Shown here: positions 1 through 8,323 of the stretch, one piece after another
Numbering within the stretch: the first letter of the stretch is position 1
Layout of the letters: every line of letters starts with the position of its first letter
Source of the DNA: an uncultured Treponema sp.
GTDB lineage: Bacteria > Spirochaetota > Spirochaetia > Treponematales > Treponemataceae
Direction: 5' to 3'
Assembly: GCA_900319625.1 (NCBI GenBank)
Contig: ONPD01000001.1
Location: 372,001-436,000, forward strand
DNA length: 64,000 bases
Made by a program: the position numbers and the translations under genes
The notes under the pieces: generated by a model
What the model saw: only the letters and a program-made list of their open reading frames with translations
What the model was told of the DNA's origin: nothing
Database searches by the model: none

Positions 1-440
1 TATCAGCAGTTCTGATGGTTTGTCTTAATATTCTTGTAAATTACACTAAAACCGGTAAGGCTATGCGCGCTGTTTCTTATGATATGGGCGCTTCTAGCCT
101 TATGGGTATCAGCGTAAATAAAACTATTGCAATCACTTTTGTAATCGGTTCGGTTCTTGCAGGTGCTGGTGGTGTTCTTTACGCTACAGCTTATCCTCAG
201 ATTGATCCTATGATGGGATATATGCCGGGACTTAAGGCCTTTGTTGCGGCCGTTCTTGGCGGAATCGGTTCAATTCCCGGCGCTATGGTTGGCGGTGTAA
301 TTCTTGGAATTGCTGAAACTTTGACAAAGGGGTTTATTTCCTCTCAGTATGCTGATGCAATTTCTTTTGCAATCCTGATTGTAATTCTTCTTGTAAAACC
401 AACCGGCTTGTTTGGTTCTAAGAGAACTGTAAAGGTATAA
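1..440 (+). CDS. livH: Branched-chain amino acid ABC transporter permease LivH, 3' part
   Basis: The reading frame is open from base 3 and the gene runs in from outside the window, so only about the last 145 residues are present. It is the C-terminal half of a LivH-type inner-membrane permease: hydrophobic segments, the Gly-rich stretch AGAGGVLYA, and the LGGIGSIPGAMVGG loop typical of LivH/LivM proteins. It would form the translocation channel with LivM, powered by LivG and LivF, which follow in the same order as in other liv operons. The spacing to livM is 10 nt with a GGGGCGGG Shine-Dalgarno-like stretch. The substrate (Leu/Ile/Val or another amino acid) cannot be told from the permease. 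Confidence 0.93.
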   Translation, partial: SAVLMVCLNILVNYTKTGKAMRAVSYDMGASSLMGISVNKTIAITFVIGSVLAGAGGVLYATAYPQIDPMMGYMPGLKAFVAAVLGGIGSIPGAMVGGVILGIAETLTKGFISSQYADAISFAILIVILLVKPTGLFGSKRTVKV

Positions 441-450
441 GGGGGCGGGT

Positions 451-1473
451 ATGAAAAATAAGTTTATCATAAGTACAATTATTCTTTCCTGCTTTGTGGC
501 CTTTGCCCTTATTGTTCCTTCTATCCTCATTAAATTTGAAATTATTGATGCTTATACGGCTCAGATTATCAACCTTGCCGGAATCAATGCGATTATGGCT
601 TTGAGCGTAAACATCATCTGTGGTATTACAGGTCAGCTTTCGCTTGGTCAGGCCGGATTTATGGCTATCGGATGTTATTCTACGATTATGCTTAATGAGA
701 TGGCCGGGCTTCCTCTCAGTGTAAGCATTATTATTGCGGCTTTGATTACAGCCTTCTTCGGATTTTTAATCGGCTTTCCGACTTTGAAGCTGGACGGCGA
801 CTATCTTGCAATCGTAACTCTGGGCTTTGGTGAAATCATCCGTGTAGTTTTAGTAAACCTTAAGGCTCTTACAGGCGGTCCAAACGGTAAGCAGTTTACA
901 ACTATGATGGCTTTTGACGCTAATCTTGCTTACTTCTGCATTATCGGAACTTTGATTCTGCTGATTGTTTTGATTCAGAACTTTATCCGTTCTACATACG
1001 GACGCGCTATTCTTGCGGTTCGTGATGATGAAATTGCGGCAAACAGCTCCGGTATTCCGATTTTCAAATACAAGATGATTGGTTTCGTTATTGCTTCTTT
1101 TGTTGCGGGAATCGGCGGCGGTCTTTACGTTTCTTTGATTGGTTTTGTAAAACCTGAACAGGCTTCTTTCAACAACTCTATCAACTATCTGATTTACGTT
1201 GTTCTTGGCGGTATGGGTTCTACAACCGGTTCTGTTCTTGCGGCCTTTGTTTTGACTTACCTGCAGGAATTCCTCCGCTTCTTAAAGAACTTCAGACTTT
1301 TGATTTACCCGGTAATTTTGATAATCGTAATGCTTTTCCGCCCTCAGGGATTACTTGGATTCAAAGAGTTCTCTTTTGTTGGATTTGTTGACTGGATTAA
1401 GGCCGGTGGACTTAAAAAAGTTTTTGCAAAGAAAAATGCCTCTTCCGGGGCTAATGAAGGGGGGGCAAACTAA
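451..1473 (+). CDS. livM: Branched-chain amino acid ABC transporter permease LivM
   Basis: 340 residues, the usual LivM length. Multiple membrane segments begin at residue ~5. The region INAIMALSVNIICGITGQLSLGQ contains the GQLSLGQAGF motif diagnostic of LivM; further on LGGMGSTTGSVLAA matches the conserved permease loop. It pairs with LivH as the second channel subunit. The stop codon overlaps the livG start (TAATG), so the two are translationally coupled. The hydrophilic tail (FAKKNASSGANEGG) is an ordinary variable end. Confidence 0.95.
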   Translation: MKNKFIISTIILSCFVAFALIVPSILIKFEIIDAYTAQIINLAGINAIMALSVNIICGITGQLSLGQAGFMAIGCYSTIMLNEMAGLPLSVSIIIAALITAFFGFLIGFPTLKLDGDYLAIVTLGFGEIIRVVLVNLKALTGGPNGKQFTTMMAFDANLAYFCIIGTLILLIVLIQNFIRSTYGRAILAVRDDEIAANSSGIPIFKYKMIGFVIASFVAGIGGGLYVSLIGFVKPEQASFNNSINYLIYVVLGGMGSTTGSVLAAFVLTYLQEFLRFLKNFRLLIYPVILIIVMLFRPQGLLGFKEFSFVGFVDWIKAGGLKKVFAKKNASSGANEGGAN

Positions 1474-2276
1474 TGAGTGAAGAAAGAAAATCAGTTCTGC
1501 AGGCGTCAGATATTTCTATTGTATTCGGTGGACTTACTGCGGTTGCTAATTTCTCCTGCGACCTTAAGGACGGCGAGCTTGTCGGTTTGATTGGTCCTAA
1601 CGGCGCTGGTAAAACTACAGTTTTCAATATGCTGAGCGGTGTTTATACTCCGACCAGCGGTCAGATTACCTTCTGGGACAGAAACAATAAGGTTCGCGTT
1701 ACAAATAAAAAATCTCCGGCCCAGCTGAATAAAATGGGGGTTGCGCGAACCTTCCAGAACATCCGTCTTTTTAACAGCCAGACAGTTCGCGATAATGTCC
1801 GCATTGCCCTTCATAATCAGAGAATCGTAAATCCTTTTGATGTGCTTCTTCGCCTTCCTAAGTTCCGTCGTGACGAGCAGCTTATGGACCAGAAGGTAGA
1901 TCAGCTGCTTTCGATTCTCAAGCTCAGCGATAAAAAATACGAGCTTGCAAAGAACCTGCCTTATGGTGAACAGAGAAAGCTGGAAATTGCCCGTGCGCTT
2001 GCTTCTAATCCAAAGCTCCTTTTGCTGGATGAGCCTGCTGCCGGTATGAACCCTCAGGAAACTGAAGAGCTGCGCCAGATGATTGAGCTTATCCGCAAAG
2101 AGTTTAAGCTGACTGTTCTTTTGATTGAGCACGATATGAAGTTTGTAATGAACATCTGTGAACGCATTATGGTTTTGAACTACGGCCGCATTATTGCGGA
2201 AGGGTCTCCGGCGGAAATTAAGGCTAATCCGGATGTTATCAAAGCATACTTAGGAAGTGAGGCAGGGGCATGTTAA
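1473..2276 (+). CDS. livG: Branched-chain amino acid ABC transporter ATP-binding protein LivG
   Basis: 267 residues. Walker A GPNGAGKTT at residues 41-49, the LivG-type signature LPYGEQRKLEIARAL, Walker B LLLLDEPAAGMN and the His switch in LLIEHDM are all intact, so it should be an active ATPase. It hydrolyses ATP on the cytoplasmic face to drive LivHM. The start ATG overlaps the livM stop by TAATG and its 3' end overlaps livF by 7 nt, which places it firmly inside one operon. Confidence 0.96.
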   Translation: MSEERKSVLQASDISIVFGGLTAVANFSCDLKDGELVGLIGPNGAGKTTVFNMLSGVYTPTSGQITFWDRNNKVRVTNKKSPAQLNKMGVARTFQNIRLFNSQTVRDNVRIALHNQRIVNPFDVLLRLPKFRRDEQLMDQKVDQLLSILKLSDKKYELAKNLPYGEQRKLEIARALASNPKLLLLDEPAAGMNPQETEELRQMIELIRKEFKLTVLLIEHDMKFVMNICERIMVLNYGRIIAEGSPAEIKANPDVIKAYLGSEAGAC

Positions 2277-2974
2277 AAGTAGAAAATCTTTCTGTAAATT
2301 ACGGCTCAATCAGAGCCTTGAAAAATATTTCTTTCAACGTTGAAAAGGGTGAAATTATCACTCTGATTGGAAGTAACGGGGCGGGAAAAACTACAACCCT
2401 GCATTCAATTTCCAATCTGATTAAGAAGCAGAGCGGAAGCATCACTTTTAACGGCGAGGATATTACAAATCTTGCGGCAGATAAAATCGTTACCCGTAAT
2501 CTTATTCAGGTTCCGGAAGGACGCCGCATTTTCCAGAATCTTTCTGTAAAGGAAAATCTTGAGCTGGGTGCTTTTCTGCGTAATGACAAGGAGCAGATTT
2601 CCCGCGACCTTGAAATGGTTTTTGAATATTTTCCTCGTCTTAAAGAGCGACTCCGCCAGAATGCGGGAACTTTGAGCGGCGGTGAGCTTCAGATGCTGGC
2701 AATGGGACGTGCACTTATGGCTCAGCCTCAGCTTCTTCTGCTGGACGAGCCAAGTATGGGACTTGCTCCTATTTTTGTTGATGAAATCTTTAATATCGTA
2801 CAGAGAATCAATAAAGCCGGTACTACTATCCTTCTGGTTGAACAGAATGCATTTAAAGCTTTGTCAATTGCCAATAGAGGGTATATACTAGAAACAGGAG
2901 AAATTACAAAAAGCGGTAATGCTCAGGATTTAATTTCTGACCCTGCCGTTAAGAGTGCTTACCTAGGAGGCTAA
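2270..2974 (+). CDS. livF: Branched-chain amino acid ABC transporter ATP-binding protein LivF
   Basis: 234 residues, typical LivF size. Walker A GSNGAGKTT at residues 34-42, signature LSGGELQMLAMGRAL, Walker B LLLLDEPSMGLAP and the LivF-type ending with LVEQNA. It is the second ATPase of the Liv importer. It starts inside the end of livG and its stop is 2 nt before the next gene, with AGGAGG at the junction, so the following CBS/ACT gene belongs to the same transcript. No periplasmic binding protein gene is in the window; it probably lies upstream of livH. Confidence 0.96.
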   Translation: MLKVENLSVNYGSIRALKNISFNVEKGEIITLIGSNGAGKTTTLHSISNLIKKQSGSITFNGEDITNLAADKIVTRNLIQVPEGRRIFQNLSVKENLELGAFLRNDKEQISRDLEMVFEYFPRLKERLRQNAGTLSGGELQMLAMGRALMAQPQLLLLDEPSMGLAPIFVDEIFNIVQRINKAGTTILLVEQNAFKALSIANRGYILETGEITKSGNAQDLISDPAVKSAYLGG

Positions 2975-2976
2975 CT

Positions 2977-3621
2977 ATGATTATTAAAGATGTAATGACA
3001 AAAAATCCTGTTTGTGTAGAAGAATCAACTCCGATTACAGAAGCAAAGCAGATAATGCTTAAAAACGGATTTGGAAAACTTCCTGTTTTGAACAGCTCAA
3101 AAAAACTGGTAGGAATTGTTACAAAAAACGATATCGCAAAGGCTTCTCCGTCCGAGGCTACAACCCTGGATATGTATGAAATCTCTTATCTTCTTTCTAA
3201 ACTTACCTGCGGCAAGTGCATGACAAAAAAGGTTCTTACCGTAAGTGAAAATGAAGTTGTAGAAGAAGCGGCAAAAATCATGATTGATAACGAAATCGGT
3301 TGTGTGCCGGTTGTTGAAAATGATGTTGTTGTCGGTATTGTTACTGAAAGCGACCTCTTCCAGCTTTTTACAAATATGTTTGGTGCCCGCTACAAGGGTG
3401 TTCGAGCCAACTTCTATATGCAGGATAAACCTGGTCAGCTTGCCGGATTTGCTGCAAAGGTTGCCGAAGCAAAGGGAAACCTTATTGCTATTGTTACCCG
3501 TGAATCTGAAAAGACCGGTACAAGACGTGTAACTGTAAAGGTAACCGATATAAGTCTTGATGCTATGAAATCAATTCTCTCAGAATCTGGTGCAGAGTTG
3601 ATTGACATAAGAATGATGTAA
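2977..3621 (+). CDS. Tandem CBS domain protein with C-terminal ACT domain
   Basis: 214 residues. Two CBS domains fill about residues 1-140 (VMTKNPVCVEESTPITEA and CMTKKVLTVSENEVVEEA mark their starts). The last ~70 residues (beginning near FYMQDKPGQLAGFA) look like an ACT domain. Such CBS-ACT proteins resemble AcuB and are thought to bind adenosine nucleotides and amino acids. It is cotranscribed with the liv genes (2 nt gap), suggesting a role in sensing energy state or intracellular branched-chain amino acids for that transporter or its catabolism; this is inference. No catalytic domain is present. Confidence 0.85.
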   Translation: MIIKDVMTKNPVCVEESTPITEAKQIMLKNGFGKLPVLNSSKKLVGIVTKNDIAKASPSEATTLDMYEISYLLSKLTCGKCMTKKVLTVSENEVVEEAAKIMIDNEIGCVPVVENDVVVGIVTESDLFQLFTNMFGARYKGVRANFYMQDKPGQLAGFAAKVAEAKGNLIAIVTRESEKTGTRRVTVKVTDISLDAMKSILSESGAELIDIRMM

Positions 3622-3641
3622 GGATAAATTCTTTACACCAC

Positions 3642-5108
3642 ATGATAGACTTAAATGTTGCTCAAATAATTAACGAATACTTTTTTTCTCAGGATGATGT
3701 TTTTACTTCTGATGATTTTTATCACTATTTAAAATCAAAGGGAGTAAAGGCTACTAAAGATGAAGTTATTGGTCTTTTACATTCATCCAATCTTGTTTTT
3801 CCCCTTGTAAATAAAGAATTCATAACACGAGCCGGAGTTTTTGAAGGAAGATGGTTCAGTTTTCTTCCGAGTAAAGAAGAAATTGAAAAAGGGCAGATTA
3901 TTATCGGACACCGCTGCGTTCCTTTTATAAATCCTGAAGCTGCACCTGATTCAATTTCTGTTATGGCGGGATCAAAAATCATAAAAAGCGAATCAGCTGT
4001 TTTTTCAATGAACCTTGCCCTGGACACCTTTGCCCTTTACGGTGAAGGTTATGTAATTCCCTATATTATCAATGACCCTTCCAACAAAGACCTTTCTTTA
4101 GGTTCAGTTCAGTATTCAATGCCGTCAGAAGTCCGCCTTACTTCCTGGCCCCTCAAAAAAATTGCCGGTAAAGAAGGGATTAAATATGGTGACAGAATTT
4201 TGTGCCGTGTTTTTGACTGGGCTGAAAATATTGTTGAAATGACTGTCCTTCACGAAAATCAGGATCAGCTTATAATTTCGGAAGCTTCCATAAAACGTGA
4301 AAACTGGTATACAGATTTCGAGAACGGGCTTTTGCAGAGCTTTGATAAGAACGGACCTTGTGATTCGATTGAAGATCAGCTGGCCTTGCTCTATCTTGAA
4401 AATCAGGAGCAGCTTTGCATAAGGGAATGTGGTTCGGCTGAAGAGTTTTTGAAGCACACTACAAAAATCGGTTTTTCGTCTTACGGGGTAGAAAGCAGAA
4501 TCTGGCGCACAGGGGAATCTGTGCCTTACGTTGGAAAGTGGAATCAGTCAGTTCCGTCGGAATTTATTTTTTCTGATATGACAATGACCTTTTCTCCTCC
4601 TGTACTTGATGCATATCTTGAGGATTTTATCTGCCGGAATCAGAATCCAAAGGAAAAAATGACTTTTGACCAGCTTGCGGATATTATGTTTCCAAAAATG
4701 CTGCATCTTACTGCGGATGAGAGACAGTCTATCTTGTTGAACATAGAAAAACGACATGATATAATTAAACAAAATTTCAATTCGTTTTCTGATTATGGAA
4801 TTGCTCCAATCAGGCGACGGATTCTGGAGCTTTTTACACACATAAATGAGCTTGTCTGTGATATTGCCGGTTCAAATGTTTCGGTGACGGATTTTCCTCA
4901 GCAGGAACTTGTAATTTTATCACAGCTTTTCAGTCACGTGGCTCATTTACTGGAAGATGTTGAAAATCTTGTCCTGCGTGAACAATTTCCTGTTGATGAC
5001 GTTGCCTTGTCACTTGATGGAATGGAAGAAACTTTTGAGGATATTGTTTACACACTGAAATCCGCATTAGAAAAAAATAAATATAAAGGCTTTGGTTTAG
5101 TAGAATAA
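3642..5108 (+). CDS. Conserved-looking protein of unknown function, 488 aa
   Basis: I do not recognise a family. The protein is soluble, with no signal peptide or membrane segment. The first ~65 residues (DDFYHYLKSKGVKATKDEVIGLL) look like a winged-helix or FtsK-gamma-like alpha fold; the middle is mixed alpha/beta; the last 130 residues are helical. It starts 20 nt after the CBS/ACT gene and ends 23 nt before a PTS EIIA-like gene, so it may continue the liv operon. The start ATG at 3642 has only a weak Shine-Dalgarno sequence (AAGGATAA, 16 nt upstream). Codon use matches its neighbours, so it is not obviously acquired. Confidence 0.7.
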   Translation: MIDLNVAQIINEYFFSQDDVFTSDDFYHYLKSKGVKATKDEVIGLLHSSNLVFPLVNKEFITRAGVFEGRWFSFLPSKEEIEKGQIIIGHRCVPFINPEAAPDSISVMAGSKIIKSESAVFSMNLALDTFALYGEGYVIPYIINDPSNKDLSLGSVQYSMPSEVRLTSWPLKKIAGKEGIKYGDRILCRVFDWAENIVEMTVLHENQDQLIISEASIKRENWYTDFENGLLQSFDKNGPCDSIEDQLALLYLENQEQLCIRECGSAEEFLKHTTKIGFSSYGVESRIWRTGESVPYVGKWNQSVPSEFIFSDMTMTFSPPVLDAYLEDFICRNQNPKEKMTFDQLADIMFPKMLHLTADERQSILLNIEKRHDIIKQNFNSFSDYGIAPIRRRILELFTHINELVCDIAGSNVSVTDFPQQELVILSQLFSHVAHLLEDVENLVLREQFPVDDVALSLDGMEETFEDIVYTLKSALEKNKYKGFGLVE

Positions 5109-5131
5109 AACAAAGATGGAGAGAAAAAAGT

Positions 5132-5593
5132 ATGGATACAAAAGTTAATCTGGCAGATTTGATTCATCGTGGTGGAGTTATGGAAATTGACGCTGCAAAC
5201 ACGGAAGATGCTTACAAAAAGTTTACAGCTGAAATCAACCTTCCGGAAGGAATTGATTCGGATTTTCTTTACAGAGCCTTGTGCGACAGAGAGCACGTTT
5301 TGAGTACTGCTGTCGGTCACGGAGTTGCCCTTCCACACACACGTTCCCCTATTTTTAAGGAAGAAATTGATCAGCGTATTTACGTAGTTTATCTTAAAAA
5401 GCCTATTGATATGCACGCTCCTGACAGCGCTCCTGTAAATGTAATGTTTGTTCTTTTGACACAGAATAATCAGACCCATCTTGGAGTTCTTTCTTCACTT
5501 GCAGGCTATCTTAATAATCATAATTTTAAGAAGGCTCTTGAAATCAAGGCAAATGAAGAAAAACTTGCTGCAATTATCAGAGAACTGGCATAA
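5132..5593 (+). CDS. PTS EIIA (PtsN / fructose-type) domain protein
   Basis: 153 residues forming a single PTS EIIA type-2 domain. The phosphorylatable His is in GHGVALPHTRSP at about residue 68. The length and stand-alone form match PtsN/EIIA-Ntr regulators rather than a sugar permease subunit, and no EIIB/EIIC, EI or HPr gene is nearby. In other bacteria such proteins relay phosphoenolpyruvate status to regulators. Shine-Dalgarno GGAGAG precedes the ATG. Transketolase follows 34 nt later, so the two may be cotranscribed. Assignment to ptsN itself is not certain. Confidence 0.8.
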   Translation: MDTKVNLADLIHRGGVMEIDAANTEDAYKKFTAEINLPEGIDSDFLYRALCDREHVLSTAVGHGVALPHTRSPIFKEEIDQRIYVVYLKKPIDMHAPDSAPVNVMFVLLTQNNQTHLGVLSSLAGYLNNHNFKKALEIKANEEKLAAIIRELA

Positions 5594-5627
5594 AAATAAT
5601 TAATCTGCATTTTTTTGAGGTGAAATT

Positions 5628-7604
5628 ATGGATAAAAAAACTATTGAAGCTGTGGCAACATCAATCCGCAGCTTGTCTATGGACGCAATTCAGAAGGCTA
5701 ATTCTGGACATCCTGGACTTCCTTTGGGAGCTGCAGAACTTGCAGCTGTATTGTATGGCGAAGTTTTGAAGCACAACCCGGCTGATTCAAAATGGGCTGA
5801 CCGCGACCGCTTTGTATTGTCAGCTGGTCATGGTTCTATGCTTCTTTACAGCATTCTTCATCTTGCCGGCTACAAAGTAAGCATGGATGATATCAAGAAC
5901 TTCCGTCAGGTTGGTTCTAAATGTCCTGGACACCCTGAATTTGGTGATACAGACGGTGTTGAATGTACTGGTGGTCCTCTTGGACAGGGCGTTTCTATGG
6001 CTGTTGGTATGGCAGTTGCAGAAAGCATGCTGGCTGCTAAGTTCAACACAGCAAAGCACACAATCGTAGACCACTACACTTACTCGCTGGTAGGTGAAGG
6101 CTGTCTGCAGGAAGGTGTTGCATCTGAAGCTTGTTCTTTGGCTGGTAACCTTAAACTTGGTAAACTTATCGTATTCTACGATCAGAATAAAATTTCTATT
6201 GACGGTAATACAGACATTACTTTCACTGATGATATTGCAAAACGCTATGAAGCTTACGGCTGGCAGGTTTTGAAAGGTGATATGTATGATGTAGAAGGCA
6301 TTGCAAAGCTTGTTGCAGAAGCTAAAAAATGCGCAGACAAGCCTTCTTTGATTATGCTTAAGTCTGTAATCGGAAAGAGCGCTCCAAAACAGGGAACTGC
6401 TGATGTTCACGGAGCACCTCTTGGAGCTGAAGGAATTATTGAAGCAAAGAAAACTCTTGGTCTTCCAACAGACAAAGACTTCTACGTTCTTCCTGAAGCT
6501 TACAAATATTTTGAAGATAAAAAAGCAGCATTTGCTAAGGCTGAAGCTGACTGGAATGCTGAATTTGATGCATGGGCAAAAGAAAATCCTGAACTTAAAA
6601 AGCTCTGGGATGCTTATCATTCAGACAGCGTAACAGACGAATCTGTAAAAGACGTTGAATATAAGGTAGGCGACGCTTGCGCTACTCGTGATGCTTCCGG
6701 AAAGGCATTGAACGTAATTGCAGCCCGCTATGCTAACATTGTTGGTGGTTCTGCTGACCTTATGGGACCAAACAAAACTGCATTCAAGGCAACTGATAAC
6801 GGTACATTCAGCCCTGCTAACCGCGCAGGCCGCACAATCGAGTACGGTATCCGTGAGTTTGCAATGTCTGCTGTTTGTGCGGGTATTTCTCTGCATGGTG
6901 GACTCCGCCCGTTCTGTGCTACATTCTTAGTATTCGCAGATTACCTCCGTCCATCTCTCCGCGTTGTTTCTTTGATGAAGCAGCCTGTAATTTACGTATT
7001 TACACACGATTCAATTTACGTTGGTGAAGACGGTCCTACACACCAGCCAATCGAAACTATGACTTCTCTGCGCGCTATTCCTGGTGTTCAGGCAATCCGC
7101 CCTGGTGACCCTGAAGAATCTATGGAAGCATGGAAGATTGCTTACGCTTCTAAAGATCATCCGGTTTGTATGGCATTTACACGCCAGGCTCTTGCAGTTT
7201 ACGAAAAAGCTGATAAGGACTGGAAGAAGAACATGGTAGAAAAGGGTGCTTACGTTGTTCAGGAAGGTTCAGCTAGTCCTGACATCACAATCCTTGCAAG
7301 CGGTTCTGAAGTAAATATGGCTCTGGATGCTGCAAAGCTTGTAAGCGGAAAGGCTATCCGTGTTGTTTCTGTTCCAGACTTGAAGAAGTTCGAAGGTCTT
7401 TCTAAGGCTGAACAGGACAAGATTATGGGAAATCCAAAACGCGTTGTTTGTACAGAAGCCGGCATTTCTATGGAATGGCTGCAGTTCACTTCTAAAGAAA
7501 ACTGCTTCTGTCTGGATAACTTTGGTACTTCTGGTCCTGCCAAGAAGGTTGCTGAATACTTCCACTTCACAGCAGAAGACCTGGCTAAGTTGTTGAATAA
7601 ATAG
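5628..7604 (+). CDS. tkt: Transketolase
   Basis: 658 residues, the normal full length. The enzyme moves two-carbon units between ketose and aldose phosphates in the non-oxidative pentose phosphate pathway, using thiamine diphosphate and Mg2+. Seen here: N-terminal GHPGLPLGAAELA, the TPP-binding stretch GEGCLQEGVASEA followed by NKISIDGNTD, and the pyrimidine-domain motif THDSIYVGEDGPTHQP. Shine-Dalgarno GAGGTG precedes the ATG. An intrinsic terminator follows immediately. The codon use is strongly biased (many GCT, AAG, CTT), as expected for a highly expressed gene. Confidence 0.97.
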   Translation: MDKKTIEAVATSIRSLSMDAIQKANSGHPGLPLGAAELAAVLYGEVLKHNPADSKWADRDRFVLSAGHGSMLLYSILHLAGYKVSMDDIKNFRQVGSKCPGHPEFGDTDGVECTGGPLGQGVSMAVGMAVAESMLAAKFNTAKHTIVDHYTYSLVGEGCLQEGVASEACSLAGNLKLGKLIVFYDQNKISIDGNTDITFTDDIAKRYEAYGWQVLKGDMYDVEGIAKLVAEAKKCADKPSLIMLKSVIGKSAPKQGTADVHGAPLGAEGIIEAKKTLGLPTDKDFYVLPEAYKYFEDKKAAFAKAEADWNAEFDAWAKENPELKKLWDAYHSDSVTDESVKDVEYKVGDACATRDASGKALNVIAARYANIVGGSADLMGPNKTAFKATDNGTFSPANRAGRTIEYGIREFAMSAVCAGISLHGGLRPFCATFLVFADYLRPSLRVVSLMKQPVIYVFTHDSIYVGEDGPTHQPIETMTSLRAIPGVQAIRPGDPEESMEAWKIAYASKDHPVCMAFTRQALAVYEKADKDWKKNMVEKGAYVVQEGSASPDITILASGSEVNMALDAAKLVSGKAIRVVSVPDLKKFEGLSKAEQDKIMGNPKRVVCTEAGISMEWLQFTSKENCFCLDNFGTSGPAKKVAEYFHFTAEDLAKLLNK

Positions 7605-7612
7605 TTTATAAA

Positions 7613-7642
7613 AGGGGAGTTTCGGCTCCCCTGATTTTTTTT
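7613..7642 (+). terminator. Intrinsic terminator after transketolase
   Basis: Perfect 7-bp stem AGGGGAG (7613-7619) / CTCCCCT (7626-7632) with a 6-nt loop, then GA and a run of eight T at 7635-7642. It lies 8 nt after the tkt stop and ends just before the next start codon. Confidence 0.9.
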
Positions 7643-7645
7643 AGA

Positions 7646-8041
7646 ATGGATTATTTAATAATGGGCGCGGCTTCAGCCCTTATAATTGCCCTGCTTGTTT
7701 TTTATTTCCGCTATAGTCATAAGCCGTCCCAGGCTCAGAAAATTAACCGCCCCCTTCAGGATGTAAAGTGCCCCATCTGTCAGTCCAGCCTCTACGTCGG
7801 GGAAAATCTGGTTTCCAAAGTTTTCCGTCCTATGAATGTTCCCGACCAGCTGATGATTGTAATGGGCTGCCCCCACTGTTATCCGGTATGCGAGCCCGGA
7901 GTAAAACGAACCTGCCCTGTTTGCGGAAAAACTGTAGGCCAGGATCAGAGTCTTACCGCCCGCCTTTTTAATAAACAGCTTGGAAAAAAACACGTCCACG
8001 TTGTAGGCTGTTCAAACTGCCACCGGCCCCGCGCAGACTAG
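7646..8041 (+). CDS. Membrane-anchored zinc-ribbon protein, unknown function
   Basis: 131 residues. One N-terminal membrane segment (residues ~3-22, YLIMGAASALIIALLVFYF) is followed by a soluble part with four CxxC/CxxC-like pairs: CPICQ, CPHC, CPVC and CSNC, arranged as two probable zinc ribbons. No enzymatic motif is visible. The start is right at the end of the tkt terminator with no Shine-Dalgarno sequence, so its own promoter would have to overlap the terminator, or it is expressed by read-through. The gene is compact in Pro and Cys codons. Function unknown. Confidence 0.65.
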   Translation: MDYLIMGAASALIIALLVFYFRYSHKPSQAQKINRPLQDVKCPICQSSLYVGENLVSKVFRPMNVPDQLMIVMGCPHCYPVCEPGVKRTCPVCGKTVGQDQSLTARLFNKQLGKKHVHVVGCSNCHRPRAD

Positions 8042-8077
8042 TTTTTCAATGATATAAAGATACTTGTACATTGTAGG

Positions 8078-8231
8078 AAAAATTGCCGCGAGGGAGTAGA
8101 ACGAGGGGCAAAAACACTCTGATTGTTGTGACCGCGAAAGCGGTCAGTCATATAGTTTCTTTGCAACAATCAGCGTGTAGCGCATTATTGCGCGGTTTTG
8201 AACCTCGATCTGCGACCGGAAGGCAATTTTT
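8078..8231 (+). ncRNA. Structured RNA-like element, copy 1 of a four-helix family
   Basis: Closing helix 8078-8087/8222-8231 (10 bp, AAAAATTGCC with its complement). Helix 2 is 8096-8106/8203-8213 (11 positions, one A/A mismatch and one G-U). Helix 3 is 8119-8128/8164-8173 (10 bp perfect), carrying hairpin 3a 8129-8135/8140-8146 with a GAAA tetraloop. Hairpin 4 is 8180-8184/8189-8193. A second copy at 56799-56948 has the same helices with different bases. It lies between a zinc-ribbon gene and iorA, and ends in TTTTT, so termination is possible. The strand is chosen from the GAAA loop and T-run; both are inference. It could equally be a mobile DNA repeat. Confidence 0.65.
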
Positions 8232-8323
8232 GTTAACATATAGAAGAAACATTGTTTAAATGCTAAACTTTTAAATATATTAAACATCTGAAATATTATT
8301 AAATAGTTTTTATAGAGGACAAA

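Noticed and set aside
5820-6620. 266-codon open frame on the minus strand inside tkt
   Set aside because: Phe/Cys/Ser-rich shadow of the transketolase codons; no domain or start signals.
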